36,792 bases of DNA, taken from contig JAGVJG010000172.1 of the NCBI GenBank assembly GCA_020051235.1, forward strand, positions 1 to 36,792. Reading direction: 5' to 3'. The position numbers and the translations under genes were made by a program. Shown one piece after another: positions 22,028 through 31,900 of this stretch. The first letter of the stretch is position 1, and the number at the start of each line of letters is the position of its first letter. The notes under the pieces were generated by a model. It made no database searches. It saw only the letters and a program-made list of their open reading frames with translations, and was not told the origin of the DNA. The stretch comes from Parachlamydiales bacterium (GTDB lineage: Bacteria; Chlamydiota; Chlamydiia; Chlamydiales; Parachlamydiaceae).

Positions 22028-23936
22028 TAAATTTGCGGTGCCAGAGCATCCCTAAGCGTGACGCGACACTGGTTAGATAATCAACGTCAATCTGAGATAA
22101 AGTATAGCTCTTTGGTGGAATGTAGGCTAAAACCCCAAGCGTTTCTTCTTTATCTTTTATAGGCAAAAATAAAGCGCTAGCAAGAGGAAGCGTATCTGTA
22201 AAAAGACCGGCGGCTTTGCCGTTTTCTATTGTCCACGCGATGATGGCGGACTCACGATCTTTTGCAAGCTCAGGTAAAAGCGTTTCCGGCCAATCTCTAT
22301 GTTTCATAATAATGTCAAAATACCCGGGAAATTGAGTACTAAGTTTAGAGGTGACCAATGATCGCAAATCTATCGGATCAACGGCATTGTTTATCGATCT
22401 TTCAATTTCATAAAAACGCCTTAAAGTTCGCTCACGTAGCAATAACAGTCGATCTTGAATATTAAGTTTCATCATCAACAAGCCAAGCGTTACCGATAAA
22501 ATGAAAAACGCAACCAATAAGGCAATGTCCTCTCCCTTAAGGATGAAAGGATGGAATAACGGAGGTATAAAAAAGAAATTCCAAATAATCGCACTTAATA
22601 AAGCGGCAAATAAAATTTCTTTAAAACCGACATAAAAGCTTAGCATTAAAATATTTGCTAAAAATAAAAATCCGACGACTCGATATCCCGTATAAGGCTG
22701 TAAAAACCACCCCGATAATGCCACTAATAAAAGGCTGGAAAAAACGGCGCTTAGCCCTTTAAACGAAAAATTTAATTTCCCTTTTACATTATGTAAAATT
22801 TGCTCTCTCAGAGTTAATAGTGCACTTTGATGTAAAATCAATATGTCTATATTTCTCACCTTTCTTTCAAGCTTTTGAAGCAAAGAAGGGCTTAAAAAAT
22901 TCATTAATCGATTGTGAGGATAAGACCTGCCAATAACAATCAAAGTGACTGCCTTATCTTGAGCCACTCTCGATAAAGCTTGCGCGACATTACTATCGCG
23001 AGTTTGAACCACTTCTGCCCCAAGATCTCGGGCTAAGCTTAAATTTTTCTTAAGCTGCTCTTCTGCCATTTGAGGAATTTCTTTTCCCTGATCGACATAC
23101 ACAGCAACCCAAGGCGCATCAAGTTCAAAAGCTCTTTTTCTCGTTGCACGAATAAGCTCTTCCGAAAAAAAACTAGGGCTGACGGCAACCATTAATTTAT
23201 CACGGAGTTTCCACCCTTTTGGTTTAATAGCATGAAGATCGTGTTCAACCTTTTCAGCCGTTAACCTCAAACCCAGGTCCCGAAGTGCGCTTAAATTTTC
23301 CTTCTTAAAAAAATTCTCTACAGCGATACGGGACATCTTTCCCGTATAAACTTTTCCCTCATCAAGGCGCTTTAATAGATCTTCCGGGGGTAAATCGATA
23401 AATTCGATGGAGTAGGCTTTCTCGAGGACACTATCAGGAACGGTTTCTTTAACCTCAACTCCTGTCGCTTTCTCGACGTCCCCTTTTCTACTTTCAACAT
23501 GCTGAACATTTAAAGTTGAGTAGACATCAATGCCATTTTCAATAAGTTCAAGAACATCTTGCCATCGCTTATTGTGACGGGAGCCCGGAGCATTTGTATG
23601 AGCCAATTCATCTACAAGAACAATATCGGGCTTTAATTTTAAGATTTCTTCCAAATTCAATTCTTTTAGCAAAATATCGCGATAGAGAATCTCTTTCTCC
23701 GGTACTTTCTCAAGTCCATCTAGAAGCACTTCAGTATCTTTTCTCCCATGGGAATTAACAACACCAACTAGAACGTTTAAGCCTGCTTTTTGTTTTTGAT
23801 GAGCTTGTTCCAGCATGGCGTAGGTTTTCCCCACCCCTGCACACATCCCAAAAAAGACCTTAAGATGTCCTTTTTTATCGTCCTCTTCTTTATTGGCGAC
23901 TTTTAAATATTCATCAGGGGTTAAAGGTTCTGTCAT
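22023..23936 (-). CDS. kdpD: KdpD-type potassium sensor lacking the histidine kinase domains
   Basis: A 637-residue protein against about 890 in E. coli KdpD. Domains in order: KdpD N-terminal domain with Walker A GMCAGVGKT (residues 30-38) and Walker B PDIVLVDELAHTNAPGSRH; a Usp-like domain (about 245-370); four membrane helices of the DUF4118 type (about 395-490); and a GAF-like domain to the C-terminus (LFLPIKDKEETLGVLAYIP). The HisKA and HATPase domains are absent: no H-box, N or G boxes follow, and a terminator directly abuts the stop. In E. coli, KdpD phosphorylates KdpE to switch on kdp. Here it cannot do so alone, and no kdpE is present. The start overlaps the kdpC stop (ATGA). Confidence 0.92.
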   Translation of the reverse strand: MTEPLTPDEYLKVANKEEDDKKGHLKVFFGMCAGVGKTYAMLEQAHQKQKAGLNVLVGVVNSHGRKDTEVLLDGLEKVPEKEILYRDILLKELNLEEILKLKPDIVLVDELAHTNAPGSRHNKRWQDVLELIENGIDVYSTLNVQHVESRKGDVEKATGVEVKETVPDSVLEKAYSIEFIDLPPEDLLKRLDEGKVYTGKMSRIAVENFFKKENLSALRDLGLRLTAEKVEHDLHAIKPKGWKLRDKLMVAVSPSFFSEELIRATRKRAFELDAPWVAVYVDQGKEIPQMAEEQLKKNLSLARDLGAEVVQTRDSNVAQALSRVAQDKAVTLIVIGRSYPHNRLMNFLSPSLLQKLERKVRNIDILILHQSALLTLREQILHNVKGKLNFSFKGLSAVFSSLLLVALSGWFLQPYTGYRVVGFLFLANILMLSFYVGFKEILFAALLSAIIWNFFFIPPLFHPFILKGEDIALLVAFFILSVTLGLLMMKLNIQDRLLLLRERTLRRFYEIERSINNAVDPIDLRSLVTSKLSTQFPGYFDIIMKHRDWPETLLPELAKDRESAIIAWTIENGKAAGLFTDTLPLASALFLPIKDKEETLGVLAYIPPKSYTLSQIDVDYLTSVASRLGMLWHRKFK

Positions 23937-24424
23937 AGCTCACCTGATTCCAGGAAGAGGTTTATTTCAAGAACATTGACTACGTTGTCAGTAAGAATTC
24001 TTTCTTTTATTTTTTGCTGTTGTATTTCATTGAGATTTCTTGCTTTTACAACTCTTTCAAGCTGATAAAGCGCGGCTTGTTGAGAAATATGGGGATCTAG
24101 CCCACTTGCAGAAGCATACAATAAATCAATAGGGACATTCCCTCTCTCTTCAACCTGTTTTCTCAACTCTTTACTCGTCATGGAGAGGTTACTTCCCCCT
24201 GATGCTAATGGGTTATATCCTCCTGATGAAGGCCTTCCATGAAAATATTTTTCGGAACTAAATTTTTGTCCGAGCAATTCAGACCCAATCACTTTCTCCT
24301 TTCGATATACCAGACTTCCGTCTGCTTGGTGATTTGCGAAACTTTGAAGTAAAAGGGTTACGATGAAAGGGTATATTACCCCTGTCGTTAACAATAAAAA
24401 GATAAACACCTTAACCGCTTTCAT
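23933..24424 (-). CDS. kdpC: Potassium-transporting ATPase KdpC subunit
   Basis: A 163-residue single-span subunit of the KdpFABC potassium pump. One N-terminal membrane helix ([20 protein letters not shown]) is followed by the conserved [34 protein letters not shown] and [10 protein letters not shown] segments. I choose the ATG at 24424, which overlaps the kdpB stop as ATGA, over an upstream GTG at 24430. KdpC stabilises the KdpA-KdpB complex and contributes to nucleotide affinity. Its stop overlaps the kdpD start by 4 bases. Confidence 0.95.
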   Translation of the reverse strand: MKAVKVFIFLLLTTGVIYPFIVTLLLQSFANHQADGSLVYRKEKVIGSELLGQKFSSEKYFHGRPSSGGYNPLASGGSNLSMTSKELRKQVEERGNVPIDLLYASASGLDPHISQQAALYQLERVVKARNLNEIQQQKIKERILTDNVVNVLEINLFLESGEL

Positions 24425-26460
24425 ATCCACCCAAGAGAGTTAATCAGTAAATCAATCAGTTTAATGCCAATAAATGGGGCAATAATTCCTCCCAATCCAA
24501 AAATGACTAAATTTCTAAATAGCAGCTGACTTGCCGATGCCGGTCGATATTTAACACCTTTTAAAGCGATGGGAATAAGGGCCAAAATAACGAGTGCGTT
24601 AAAAATGACAGCACTTAAAATAGCCCCTTCGCGTGAAGATAAATTCATTATATTTAAAACATTTAAATAACTGTTGCCTAGAGATTGTCCATAGATATCG
24701 GCAAAAATGGCGGGTATAATCGCAAAATATTTAGCCACATCGTTCGCAATACTAAAAGTGGTCAAAGCTCCTCGAGTCATCAAAAGTTCCTTACCGATTT
24801 CGATGATATCGATAAGCTTGGTGGGATCGCTATCCAGATCAACCATATTGCCCGCTTCACGGGAAGGCTGCGTCCCCGTGTTCATTGCCACACCCACATC
24901 TGCTTGAGCAAGCGCCGGCGCATCGTTTGTCCCATCTCCGGTCATGGCAATCAAATACCCCTTTTTTTGCTCCTCTCGAATAAGCTTTAATTTGTCTTCG
25001 GGTTTTGCTTGTGCAATAAAATCATCTATACCCGCCTCAGCAGCAATGCTGGCAGCTGTCAAAGGATTGTCACCGGTTATCATGATGGTTTTAATGCCCA
25101 TTTTTCTCATTTCATTAAAACGCTCTTTAATTCCCCCTTTCACCACATCCTTAAGCGCAATTAAGCCAAGCAAACGATTATTCTCCGCCACCAGTAAAGG
25201 GGTTTCCCCTTTTTGAGCTATGCTATCGATTTGTTTCTGAAAATCTGCCGGAAAATCGCCTTCATTTTCTATTAACCATCCTTTTATAGCGTCTACCGCC
25301 CCTTTTCTCAGCAATCGATTGCTATTCAATAAATCAATTCCGCTAAGTCGCTTTTCTGCAGAAAAAGGAAGCACATTAACTTGTGAGTTCTTAACTTCTT
25401 CTCCCCTTAACCCATATTTTTGTTTTGCCAAAACTACAATAGATCTGCCTTCAGGAGTTTCATCCGACAAGGAAGCCAGTTGAGCCGCCTCAGCAAGTTC
25501 AAGCTCTTTCACATCAGGTGCGGGAATAAACTCTATAGCCATACGGTTCCCGAGGGTAATCGTCCCCGTTTTATCGACAACGAGTAAATTAACATCTCCT
25601 GCCGCTTCAATCGCTCGCCCGCTTTTTGCGATCACATTTTTTTGGATTAAACGATCCATTCCGGCAATTCCGATAGCATTTAACAAGGCGCCAATCGTAG
25701 TGGGAATTAAACAAATAAAGAGTGCAATTAAAATGGGGATCGGCAAATAGATTCCTCCCGCATAATGGGCAAATCCTTTTAAAGTGGCCGTCGCGTACAA
25801 AAATACAAGGGTAAGAGATGATAAAACGATTGTTAATGCTGTTTCATTGGGAGTTTTTTGGCGTTCTGCCCCTTCAATAAGGGCAATCATCTTATCTAAA
25901 AACGTGTGACCTCCATCTGAGGTTGATTCTATAACGATGCGATCGCTCACCACTCTCGTGCCCGCAGTAACGGCGCTTCTATCGCCTCCACTTTCTCTAA
26001 TTACGGGCGCCGATTCTCCAGTAATCGCCGATTCATCAACTAATGCAATCCCTTCTATGATCGTACCATCAATGGGAATGATATCTCCCGCATAACAAAC
26101 AACTTTTTCCCCTTTACTTACTTCTGTGGCAGCCACTAAAATTTCGCGCCCTTTTTCAAGCTTTTTTGCTTTCGCTTCAACTTTGGATTGCTTTAATGAT
26201 TCAGCTTGCGCCTTTCCCCTTCCTTCGCTAAGTGCACTCGCAAAGTTGGCAAATAGCACAGTAAACCAAAGCCAAAGGGCGATTTGAAAATTAAAAAAAT
26301 CGAACTTAAAACAAAGAAAAATGGAGACTATAGCGGCTGACAAATAAGTCAGGAATAAAACCGGTGAATAAAATAAATCTTGGGGCATGAGCCTTTTGAA
26401 AGATTCTTTTGCGGCCCATTTAATTTGAGAAAACGAAAAAGGTATATGTTTACGAGACAT
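24421..26460 (-). CDS. kdpB: Potassium-transporting ATPase KdpB subunit
   Basis: A 679-residue P-type (class IA) ATPase that powers high-affinity potassium uptake. It shows TGESAPV (actuator domain), [11 protein letters not shown] with the phosphorylated Asp, [12 protein letters not shown], and [21 protein letters not shown] in the hinge. [16 protein letters not shown] and [21 protein letters not shown] match the KdpB membrane helices. All catalytic residues I checked are intact and the length is normal. Its ATG shares one base with the kdpA stop (TAATG). It forms KdpFABC with the neighbouring products. Confidence 0.97.
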   Translation of the reverse strand: MSRKHIPFSFSQIKWAAKESFKRLMPQDLFYSPVLFLTYLSAAIVSIFLCFKFDFFNFQIALWLWFTVLFANFASALSEGRGKAQAESLKQSKVEAKAKKLEKGREILVAATEVSKGEKVVCYAGDIIPIDGTIIEGIALVDESAITGESAPVIRESGGDRSAVTAGTRVVSDRIVIESTSDGGHTFLDKMIALIEGAERQKTPNETALTIVLSSLTLVFLYATATLKGFAHYAGGIYLPIPILIALFICLIPTTIGALLNAIGIAGMDRLIQKNVIAKSGRAIEAAGDVNLLVVDKTGTITLGNRMAIEFIPAPDVKELELAEAAQLASLSDETPEGRSIVVLAKQKYGLRGEEVKNSQVNVLPFSAEKRLSGIDLLNSNRLLRKGAVDAIKGWLIENEGDFPADFQKQIDSIAQKGETPLLVAENNRLLGLIALKDVVKGGIKERFNEMRKMGIKTIMITGDNPLTAASIAAEAGIDDFIAQAKPEDKLKLIREEQKKGYLIAMTGDGTNDAPALAQADVGVAMNTGTQPSREAGNMVDLDSDPTKLIDIIEIGKELLMTRGALTTFSIANDVAKYFAIIPAIFADIYGQSLGNSYLNVLNIMNLSSREGAILSAVIFNALVILALIPIALKGVKYRPASASQLLFRNLVIFGLGGIIAPFIGIKLIDLLINSLGWI

Positions 26461-28091
26461 TAGAATGTATTCCCTCTCATCAAAGCCACTTGTTCAGCAA
26501 AAGGTCCAAGGGATATAACCGGAAAGAAAGTAAGGGCCGCCATAATAATAATGATCGAGCAAAGCAATATTGCAAAAAGCGGGCTATCGGTAGGAAAGGT
26601 TCCAGCAGTCGGAGGAGTGGCTTTCTTTCTAACAAGAAGATCTGCAAGAAATAACGTTGGCACAATTATAGTAAGCCGTCCTAAGAGCATAACTACACCT
26701 AAGACAATATTATAGTAGGGAGTATTCGCATTAAGTCCCGCAAAAGCAGAACCATTATTCCCCGCCGCCGACGCAAAAGCATATAAGACTTCACTTAAGC
26801 CATGGGGGCCTTTCGCACTTACTGAAAAAAGTCCTTCAGGTAAAACAAGCGATAATGAAGTGCCGACTAAAATTAAAAGGGACGGCAATAATAAAATCAG
26901 CATCGCAAGCTTTATTTCGCGCTTTTCAATTTTCTTTCCTAAATATTCGGGCGTCCTCCCGACCATCAAACCAGCTAAAAAAACCGTTAAAATAACATAC
27001 ATCAACAGTCCAACAAGACCCACTCCCACCCCACCAAAGATAATTTCCCCGGATAGAATGTTCAATAGTGCAATCCCTCCTGTAATGGGATTAAGGCTTG
27101 AAATCATCGCATTGACGGAGCCATTGGAAGTGGCTGTTGTTGATTCTGTCCAAATAAGCGTAGGATCGTGTTCAAATCTAAGCTCTTTTCCTTCTAAACT
27201 CTCAAAAGGAATTTCATTGAATAGAATTGAAAAGATAAGTCCTAACGCCCACAAAGCTGCGCAGGCTATGATTAGAACTATGCCTTCTCTTCTTTTGCCG
27301 ATCACTAATCCAAAAAAATAAAGAGACGCAACAGGGATTAATAATATCGCAAGAGTTTCTAAAAAGTTTGAGTAAAGGCTGGGATTTTCAAACGGATGTG
27401 CGGAATTCGCATTAAAAAATCCCCCTCCATTGCTACCCAGTTGTTTGATGGCGACTTGAGAGGCTACAGGCCCCATCGGCAATTTAAGGGCTTCATTTTC
27501 CATCGTTTCAATTGATACGTAAGGATGGATGTTTTGAATAACACCTTGAACGCCCAATATAAGGGCGAATACTAATGATAGAGGCAATAAAAAAAAGAGA
27601 GTGGATCGAATGACATCCGTCCAAAAATTTCCAAGTGTCGTTTGATTTTCACGTAATAAAGAGCGAATAAAGGCAAAAGAAAGCGAAAGGCCGGTTGCCG
27701 CACTTAAAAAATTCTGAACGGTCAGTCCAATCATTTGACTAAAATAAGAAAGAGTCGACTCTCCCGCATATGCTTGCCAATTCGTATTGGTGACAAAACT
27801 AATAGCGGTGTTAAAAGCCAAATCGAGGTTTAACCCTTCAAATTTTTCGTGATTTAAGGGAAGGTGGCCTTGCAAAACAAGAAGAAGAAATAAAAATACT
27901 AATCCTATTCCGTTAAAAAGAAGAAGAGCATTTAGATATTCTTTTGCACTCATCTCACTATAGGGATTAATTTTTAATAAATTAAAGAGCGGTGTTTCCC
28001 AATTCATAGCGGGTCTGTAAAGAAATACAAGCCATTTTGCTACAGGAACTACAAGTAAAAATAAGGTGAAAAGCAGCAACGTTGAAAACAT
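26460..28091 (-). CDS. kdpA: Potassium-transporting ATPase KdpA subunit
   Basis: A 543-residue polytopic potassium-channel-like subunit with about ten membrane helices. The pore-loop motifs that make the selectivity filter are visible: [43 protein letters not shown] and [12 protein letters not shown]. The N-terminal [10 protein letters not shown] and the [20 protein letters not shown] loop are also conserved. It takes potassium from outside and passes it to the KdpB canonical binding site. The start lies directly after the kdpF stop, so the four structural genes are in the normal F-A-B-C order. Confidence 0.97.
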   Translation of the reverse strand: MFSTLLLFTLFLLVVPVAKWLVFLYRPAMNWETPLFNLLKINPYSEMSAKEYLNALLLFNGIGLVFLFLLLVLQGHLPLNHEKFEGLNLDLAFNTAISFVTNTNWQAYAGESTLSYFSQMIGLTVQNFLSAATGLSLSFAFIRSLLRENQTTLGNFWTDVIRSTLFFLLPLSLVFALILGVQGVIQNIHPYVSIETMENEALKLPMGPVASQVAIKQLGSNGGGFFNANSAHPFENPSLYSNFLETLAILLIPVASLYFFGLVIGKRREGIVLIIACAALWALGLIFSILFNEIPFESLEGKELRFEHDPTLIWTESTTATSNGSVNAMISSLNPITGGIALLNILSGEIIFGGVGVGLVGLLMYVILTVFLAGLMVGRTPEYLGKKIEKREIKLAMLILLLPSLLILVGTSLSLVLPEGLFSVSAKGPHGLSEVLYAFASAAGNNGSAFAGLNANTPYYNIVLGVVMLLGRLTIIVPTLFLADLLVRKKATPPTAGTFPTDSPLFAILLCSIIIIMAALTFFPVISLGPFAEQVALMRGNTF

Positions 28092-28178
28092 TTAAAACCG
28101 CTCCGGGTGCAATAGGGTATAAATGAGATAGCCCGTTATAACAAGAACTCCCGCTATAAAGAAAACAATCTCACTCAT
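28092..28178 (-). CDS. kdpF: KdpF, small stabilising subunit of the potassium pump
   Basis: A 28-residue single-helix peptide, MSEIVFFIAGVLVITGYLIY then TLLHPERF. The length, the single hydrophobic span and the C-terminal HPERF (commonly xPExF in KdpF) identify it, as does its position directly before kdpA with no gap. It is far below usual length cut-offs and is easily missed. Its ATG overlaps the end of the APC permease gene by 8 bases, which ties the permease and kdp genes into one transcript. KdpF is a lipid-like stabiliser of the complex in E. coli. Confidence 0.9.
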   Translation of the reverse strand: MSEIVFFIAGVLVITGYLIYTLLHPERF

Positions 28179-29586
28179 TTTTACTCAATATAGAATGTTT
28201 GTATCCATAAAACACATAAATGAATAGACCGATAATTAACCATACAATTAATCGAATCCAGTTACTTGCTCCTAGAGATAGCATCATAAGGCCACAAGTC
28301 AATAAACTCATAAATGCGACAAAAGGTAAAAACGGTGTTTTAAAAGGTCTTCTTATTTTTGGAAATTCATAGCGAAGAACACAGACCCCTAAAGTAACGA
28401 CGATAAACGCAAATAACGTTCCAATACTTGTCATATGTCCTACTACTGAAATAGGAAGAAAAGCTCCAAAAGTCCCTGTTAAAATTAAAAGCAACCAATT
28501 GATCAACCATGGCGTTTTAAACTTAGGATGGAGCCTACTTAGTGCCTGAGGAATTAATCCGTCTTTGGCCATGGTGTAAAAAATGCGAGACTGACCCACA
28601 AGAAGAACTAAAATGACCGATGAAAATCCCGCAAGAATTGCAATTTTAATAAAATATTTTAGCCAGGTATAGGGAGTATGATCGATCGCGAGAGCAACAG
28701 GAGCTGCCGTACTCAATTCTGTATAATTAACAAGGCCCGTTAAAACAAAAGCAAATAAAATATATAGCAGGGTTGAAACACCTAAAGAACCCATAATTCC
28801 AATAGGTAAATCTCTTCTTGGATTTTTTGTTTCTTGAGCAACCGTTGAAACGGCATCAAAACCAATATAGGCAAAGAAAATAACCCCTGCTCCTTTAAAA
28901 ATACCGCTCCATCCAAATTCCCCAAATACCCCCGTATTATCAGGGATAAAGGGAACAAAGTTGTTATAATTGATATAGGGGAACCCAAGTAAAATAAATG
29001 AAATGATTATGATAACCTTTAAAGCCACCATAAAACTATTAAATCGAGCCGCTTGTTTTATTCCAAAGATGATTAAAAAAGTTAAAAGGGTTGTAATAAC
29101 AAGCGCGGGTAAATTGATTAGCCCTTCTTCATGATGTTGCCAAGGGGAGCTGGCTAAATATTTTGGAAAGGGTATACCAAAATCTTCCAATAAAGAAATA
29201 AAATAAGCTGACCAACTTATCGATACAGTAGCTGCTCCCACTGCATATTCCAAAATTAGATCCCATCCTAAGATCCAAGCGATCAATTCTCCAAAGGTTG
29301 CGTAAGCATAGGTATATGCGCTTCCTGATAATGGGATCATCGCAGCAAGCTCGCTATAGCAAAGCCCTGCAAAACAAGAACCTAAACCGGCAATAAGAAA
29401 GGAAATTAATATAGCCGGCCCCGCATTTTCAGCGGCGGCAATACCGGTTATCGAAAAAAGACCTGCTCCAATAATGACTCCGATTCCAAATACAATTAAT
29501 TGAGGGGCGGATAATGCCCTTACAAAATGCGTTTCATTTTCTTCAGGGATTAATTGATCAAGCGGTTTTCTTCGAAACCAATTCAT
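28171..29586 (-). CDS. APC-family amino acid permease (cationic amino acid transporter type)
   Basis: A 471-residue protein with about twelve membrane helices. The first conserved block, FGIGVIIGAGLFSITGIAA, contains the GAGIF-like unwound helix 1 that binds the amino-acid backbone. YSELAAMIPLSGSAYTYAYA and the GWDLILEYAVGAATVSISWS segment are typical of the CAT/YfnA-like subgroup. FFAYIGFDAVSTVAQETKNP matches the helix-6/7 signature. The substrate is probably a cationic or neutral amino acid. It lies first in the kdp transcript, overlapping kdpF by 8 bases. An amino-acid permease ahead of kdp is not the standard kdp layout and may reflect shared control by osmotic or ionic state. Confidence 0.88.
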   Translation of the reverse strand: MNWFRRKPLDQLIPEENETHFVRALSAPQLIVFGIGVIIGAGLFSITGIAAAENAGPAILISFLIAGLGSCFAGLCYSELAAMIPLSGSAYTYAYATFGELIAWILGWDLILEYAVGAATVSISWSAYFISLLEDFGIPFPKYLASSPWQHHEEGLINLPALVITTLLTFLIIFGIKQAARFNSFMVALKVIIIISFILLGFPYINYNNFVPFIPDNTGVFGEFGWSGIFKGAGVIFFAYIGFDAVSTVAQETKNPRRDLPIGIMGSLGVSTLLYILFAFVLTGLVNYTELSTAAPVALAIDHTPYTWLKYFIKIAILAGFSSVILVLLVGQSRIFYTMAKDGLIPQALSRLHPKFKTPWLINWLLLILTGTFGAFLPISVVGHMTSIGTLFAFIVVTLGVCVLRYEFPKIRRPFKTPFLPFVAFMSLLTCGLMMLSLGASNWIRLIVWLIIGLFIYVFYGYKHSILSKNE

Positions 29587-29643
29587 TTTGTCAGAGTGAT
29601 TTGCTAAATGATTTTTGTCTATTTTTTTATGTTCTTAAATTCA

Positions 29644-29661
29644 TTAAGTTTTTAAACTTAA
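29644..29661. promoter_or_regulatory. Palindrome in the divergent APC/29700 gene gap
   Basis: TTAAGTTT and AAACTTAA form 8-bp inverted arms around two bases, in the 113-bp gap between the divergent permease-kdp operon and the plus-strand run beginning at 29700. The position suits an operator shared by both promoters. The sequence is AT-rich, so chance is possible, and I cannot place reliable -10/-35 boxes. Confidence 0.3.
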
Positions 29662-29699
29662 AGTTGTTAATATTGTTCGACTTCTTTATCTCTTTAAGA

Positions 29700-30233
29700 A
29701 TGGAAACCGTAGTTGATCTTGCGCGCAATAATCATTATGTAATGAATCTCGATCGAAATGTACTTATCGATTTTGATCAGCCGATCGACCCTATTCAACA
29801 AAGAATTCGTGGAATTATCCAATTAGTGGAATATTGGAGCGTCATTCCTTCGACAATTCCTGCTGCCATTAAAAATCCCGGCACTTATATGGCAGGTATT
29901 GGAGCAGGATTATTGATAGGGGCATATTTTAGAATCGATAGTGAAAAACAAAGGACGACAAAAGTCTCCTATATAGAAGATTGGAAACTCTATTTTGAGC
30001 ATTTTGCGGCCTACAACAAAACCGCCTTTTGCGTAAACGCCCTTGTAAGAGGATTCATTACTATCTCTCTTTTAACGAGCGCTATCTTATTTAATAGTGA
30101 ATGGCATTCTTTTCCCGAAGGAGTTTGTGCAGGGTTCGCAATCGGTTTTGAGGTGATGGGAATTATTATATTAAGTACTCAAACAGTTCCCGCTGCTATA
30201 GAATCCCCTGAAGAAGAGGAAGGTTTAACATGA
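29700..30233 (+). CDS. Hypothetical membrane protein
   Basis: I place the start at the ATG at 29700 (177 residues). A longer frame from 29514 would run antisense through the permease gene and has no protein-like leader. About residues 60-75 form a glycine-rich span (MAGIGAGLLIGAYF). Two further spans lie near residues 112-128 (GFITISLLTSAILF) and 138-158 (GVCAGFAIGFEVMGIIIL). The soluble N-terminus has VDLARNNHYVMNLDRNVLID. I recognise no family. Its stop overlaps the SMR transporter start (ATGA), so it may partner that transporter, though paired SMR proteins are normally related to each other and this one is not. Confidence 0.6.
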   Translation: METVVDLARNNHYVMNLDRNVLIDFDQPIDPIQQRIRGIIQLVEYWSVIPSTIPAAIKNPGTYMAGIGAGLLIGAYFRIDSEKQRTTKVSYIEDWKLYFEHFAAYNKTAFCVNALVRGFITISLLTSAILFNSEWHSFPEGVCAGFAIGFEVMGIIILSTQTVPAAIESPEEEEGLT

Positions 30234-30553
30234 GTTGGTTATGGCTTTTAGGTGCAATTATATTTGAAGTTTTGGGAACCACTTCTTTAAAAATTTCCTT
30301 TGGAATGAGTAAACTGATTCCTAGCATTTGCGTCTTTCTTTTTTATGGCTTGAGCTTTGTGGCTCTTTCCATTGCCTTAAAAACGCTTGATATCAGTATA
30401 GCCTATGCGATTTGGGCAGGACTCGGAACCGCAGCTATTGCCGTCATTGGGTTTATTTATTTTGGCGAAGACATTAATACAGTCAAAATTTTATCTATTT
30501 TACTCATCGTATTAGGCGTGATAGGATTAAACCTAACGTCTAAAGTTCACTGA
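30230..30553 (+). CDS. Small multidrug resistance (SMR) family transporter
   Basis: A 107-residue, four-helix protein of normal SMR length. Helix 1 carries the essential membrane Glu in AIIFEVLGTTSLKISFG, matching the AxxxEVxGTxxMKxS pattern of EmrE/SugE. YAIWAGLGTAAIAVIGFIYFGE holds the conserved Trp and Gly residues of helix 3. SMR proteins work as antiparallel dimers, exchanging protons for cationic compounds, guanidinium or polyamines. I cannot tell EmrE-like from SugE-like here. A good purine-rich ribosome site (AGGAAGG) precedes the ATG. It is followed 3 bases later by aroDE. Confidence 0.92.
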   Translation: MSWLWLLGAIIFEVLGTTSLKISFGMSKLIPSICVFLFYGLSFVALSIALKTLDISIAYAIWAGLGTAAIAVIGFIYFGEDINTVKILSILLIVLGVIGLNLTSKVH

Positions 30554-30556
30554 TAT

Positions 30557-31900
30557 ATGATTGCAAATAGCATAACGTCATTTGATCAACTCGATGCAAG
30601 TTCAAAAGCAGATATTATTGAAATTCGATTCGATCTTTTTGATCATTTAGATCTTTCCCCCATCAAATTTGAAAAACCTACCATTTTTACCCTAAGGCCC
30701 GTTCGTCAGGGAGGCAAATTTCAGGGAACCGAAAAAGAGCGTTTTCAGCTGATTGAAAAATTCTTGAAGTGGAAGCCCACCTTTTTTGATATCGAAGCCG
30801 ACACAAACCCCGCATTCATCGAAAAGATTGCAAAAGAATATCCCGACACAAAATTAATCGGCTCTCACCACGATTTTGAAAAAACGCCGGAAAACCTTGA
30901 GTTTCCCAGCAATCCTCACTTTGCTTTATCCAAATTAGTTACTTTTGCCAATAGTTCACTCGATGGCTTTCGAATGTTAAAGGCTTTAAAAGGAAAAAAG
31001 AATGTGATTGGGCATTGCATGGGAGACAAAGGTAGCTTTACCCGAGTGCTCGGAAAAATCTGTGGAAGCGCTATCACCTATGCAGGTAAAACCGCTTCAG
31101 GACAATTTAGCATTGATGATCTAACTGAAGTCTATCGATATAAAGAGCTTAATAATGAAACGGCCATTTGGGCCGTCATCGGCTCCCCCATACAACAGAG
31201 CATTGGACCCCACGTCCATAACGCCGTTATGAAAAAAGCGCATGTTAATGGGGTCTATGTGAAAATTGAAGTTCAGCCTCACGAACTTGAAACTTTTTTT
31301 AAAGTGATTAAAGAGTTTACGTTTAAGGGTTTAAGTGTAACGATGCCTTTAAAAGAACTCATCATTCCCTATTTAGACATTTCTCATGCTTCTTCGATCA
31401 ATACCATTAAAATTAGTGAAAAAATAGAAGGATGGAGCACGGACGGAATTGGCGCAATTGAAGCTATTCAAAAGCATTTACCGCTTAAAGGCAAAAAAGT
31501 CGTCATTTTAGGAGCGGGTGGAGCTGCGCAATCCATTTATCAGGAGTTAATTAAAGTAGGCGCCGAGGTTTGGGTCTTAAATCGTACAATTGAGAAAGCT
31601 AAGAAATTAGCAGGCGCTCGCGGAGGAGATCTCAAAGATTTAAAAAAGCTTGAATACGATTTATTAATCGATGCGACGCCTGAACCCCTACCCGTTAATC
31701 CTGAAGATATTCATAAAAATTCATGGTTCTTCGATGCTAAGCTAAGACCGGCTAAAGACGCTCTTCATAAATACTTAAGCAAGAATATTTACGGCTGGGA
31801 AATGTTTCAATATCAGGCCCTTTATCAAGATGAAATTTGGTTTGGGATCAAGCCCTATGATCAAATTGAACAACTTGTTAAAGATGCTATATGGCGTTAA
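30557..31900 (+). CDS. aroDE: Fused 3-dehydroquinate dehydratase/shikimate dehydrogenase (AroDE)
   Basis: A 447-residue bifunctional enzyme of the shikimate pathway. The first 215 residues are type I dehydroquinase: IIEIRFDLFD, FDIEAD, the catalytic His in GSHHDFEKTP, the Schiff-base Lys in ALSKLVTFANS, and GKICGSAITYAG. The rest is shikimate dehydrogenase: GSPIQQSIGPHVHN (substrate serines), GLSVTMPLK with the catalytic Lys (Ser replaces the usual Asn of NVT), STDGIGA with the catalytic Asp, and the NADP-binding GAGGAAQSIY with LNRT. The AroD-AroE order matches the chlamydial and plant fusions. It makes shikimate in the cytosol. It overlaps the next gene by 10 bases. Confidence 0.95.
   Translation: MIANSITSFDQLDASSKADIIEIRFDLFDHLDLSPIKFEKPTIFTLRPVRQGGKFQGTEKERFQLIEKFLKWKPTFFDIEADTNPAFIEKIAKEYPDTKLIGSHHDFEKTPENLEFPSNPHFALSKLVTFANSSLDGFRMLKALKGKKNVIGHCMGDKGSFTRVLGKICGSAITYAGKTASGQFSIDDLTEVYRYKELNNETAIWAVIGSPIQQSIGPHVHNAVMKKAHVNGVYVKIEVQPHELETFFKVIKEFTFKGLSVTMPLKELIIPYLDISHASSINTIKISEKIEGWSTDGIGAIEAIQKHLPLKGKKVVILGAGGAAQSIYQELIKVGAEVWVLNRTIEKAKKLAGARGGDLKDLKKLEYDLLIDATPEPLPVNPEDIHKNSWFFDAKLRPAKDALHKYLSKNIYGWEMFQYQALYQDEIWFGIKPYDQIEQLVKDAIWR

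Noticed and set aside
24425-24430. GTG start for kdpC
   Set aside because: The ATG two codons later overlaps the kdpB stop as ATGA, the pattern used throughout this operon.
26860-27321. 153-codon plus-strand frame inside kdpA
   Set aside because: It is antisense to a well-conserved kdpA, and its Pro/Ser/Lys-rich sequence is the mirror of membrane codons.
29514-29699. N-terminal extension of the 29700 membrane protein
   Set aside because: It would be antisense to the permease start and continue through the AT-rich promoter gap; the leader is Phe/Leu-rich from AT bias.
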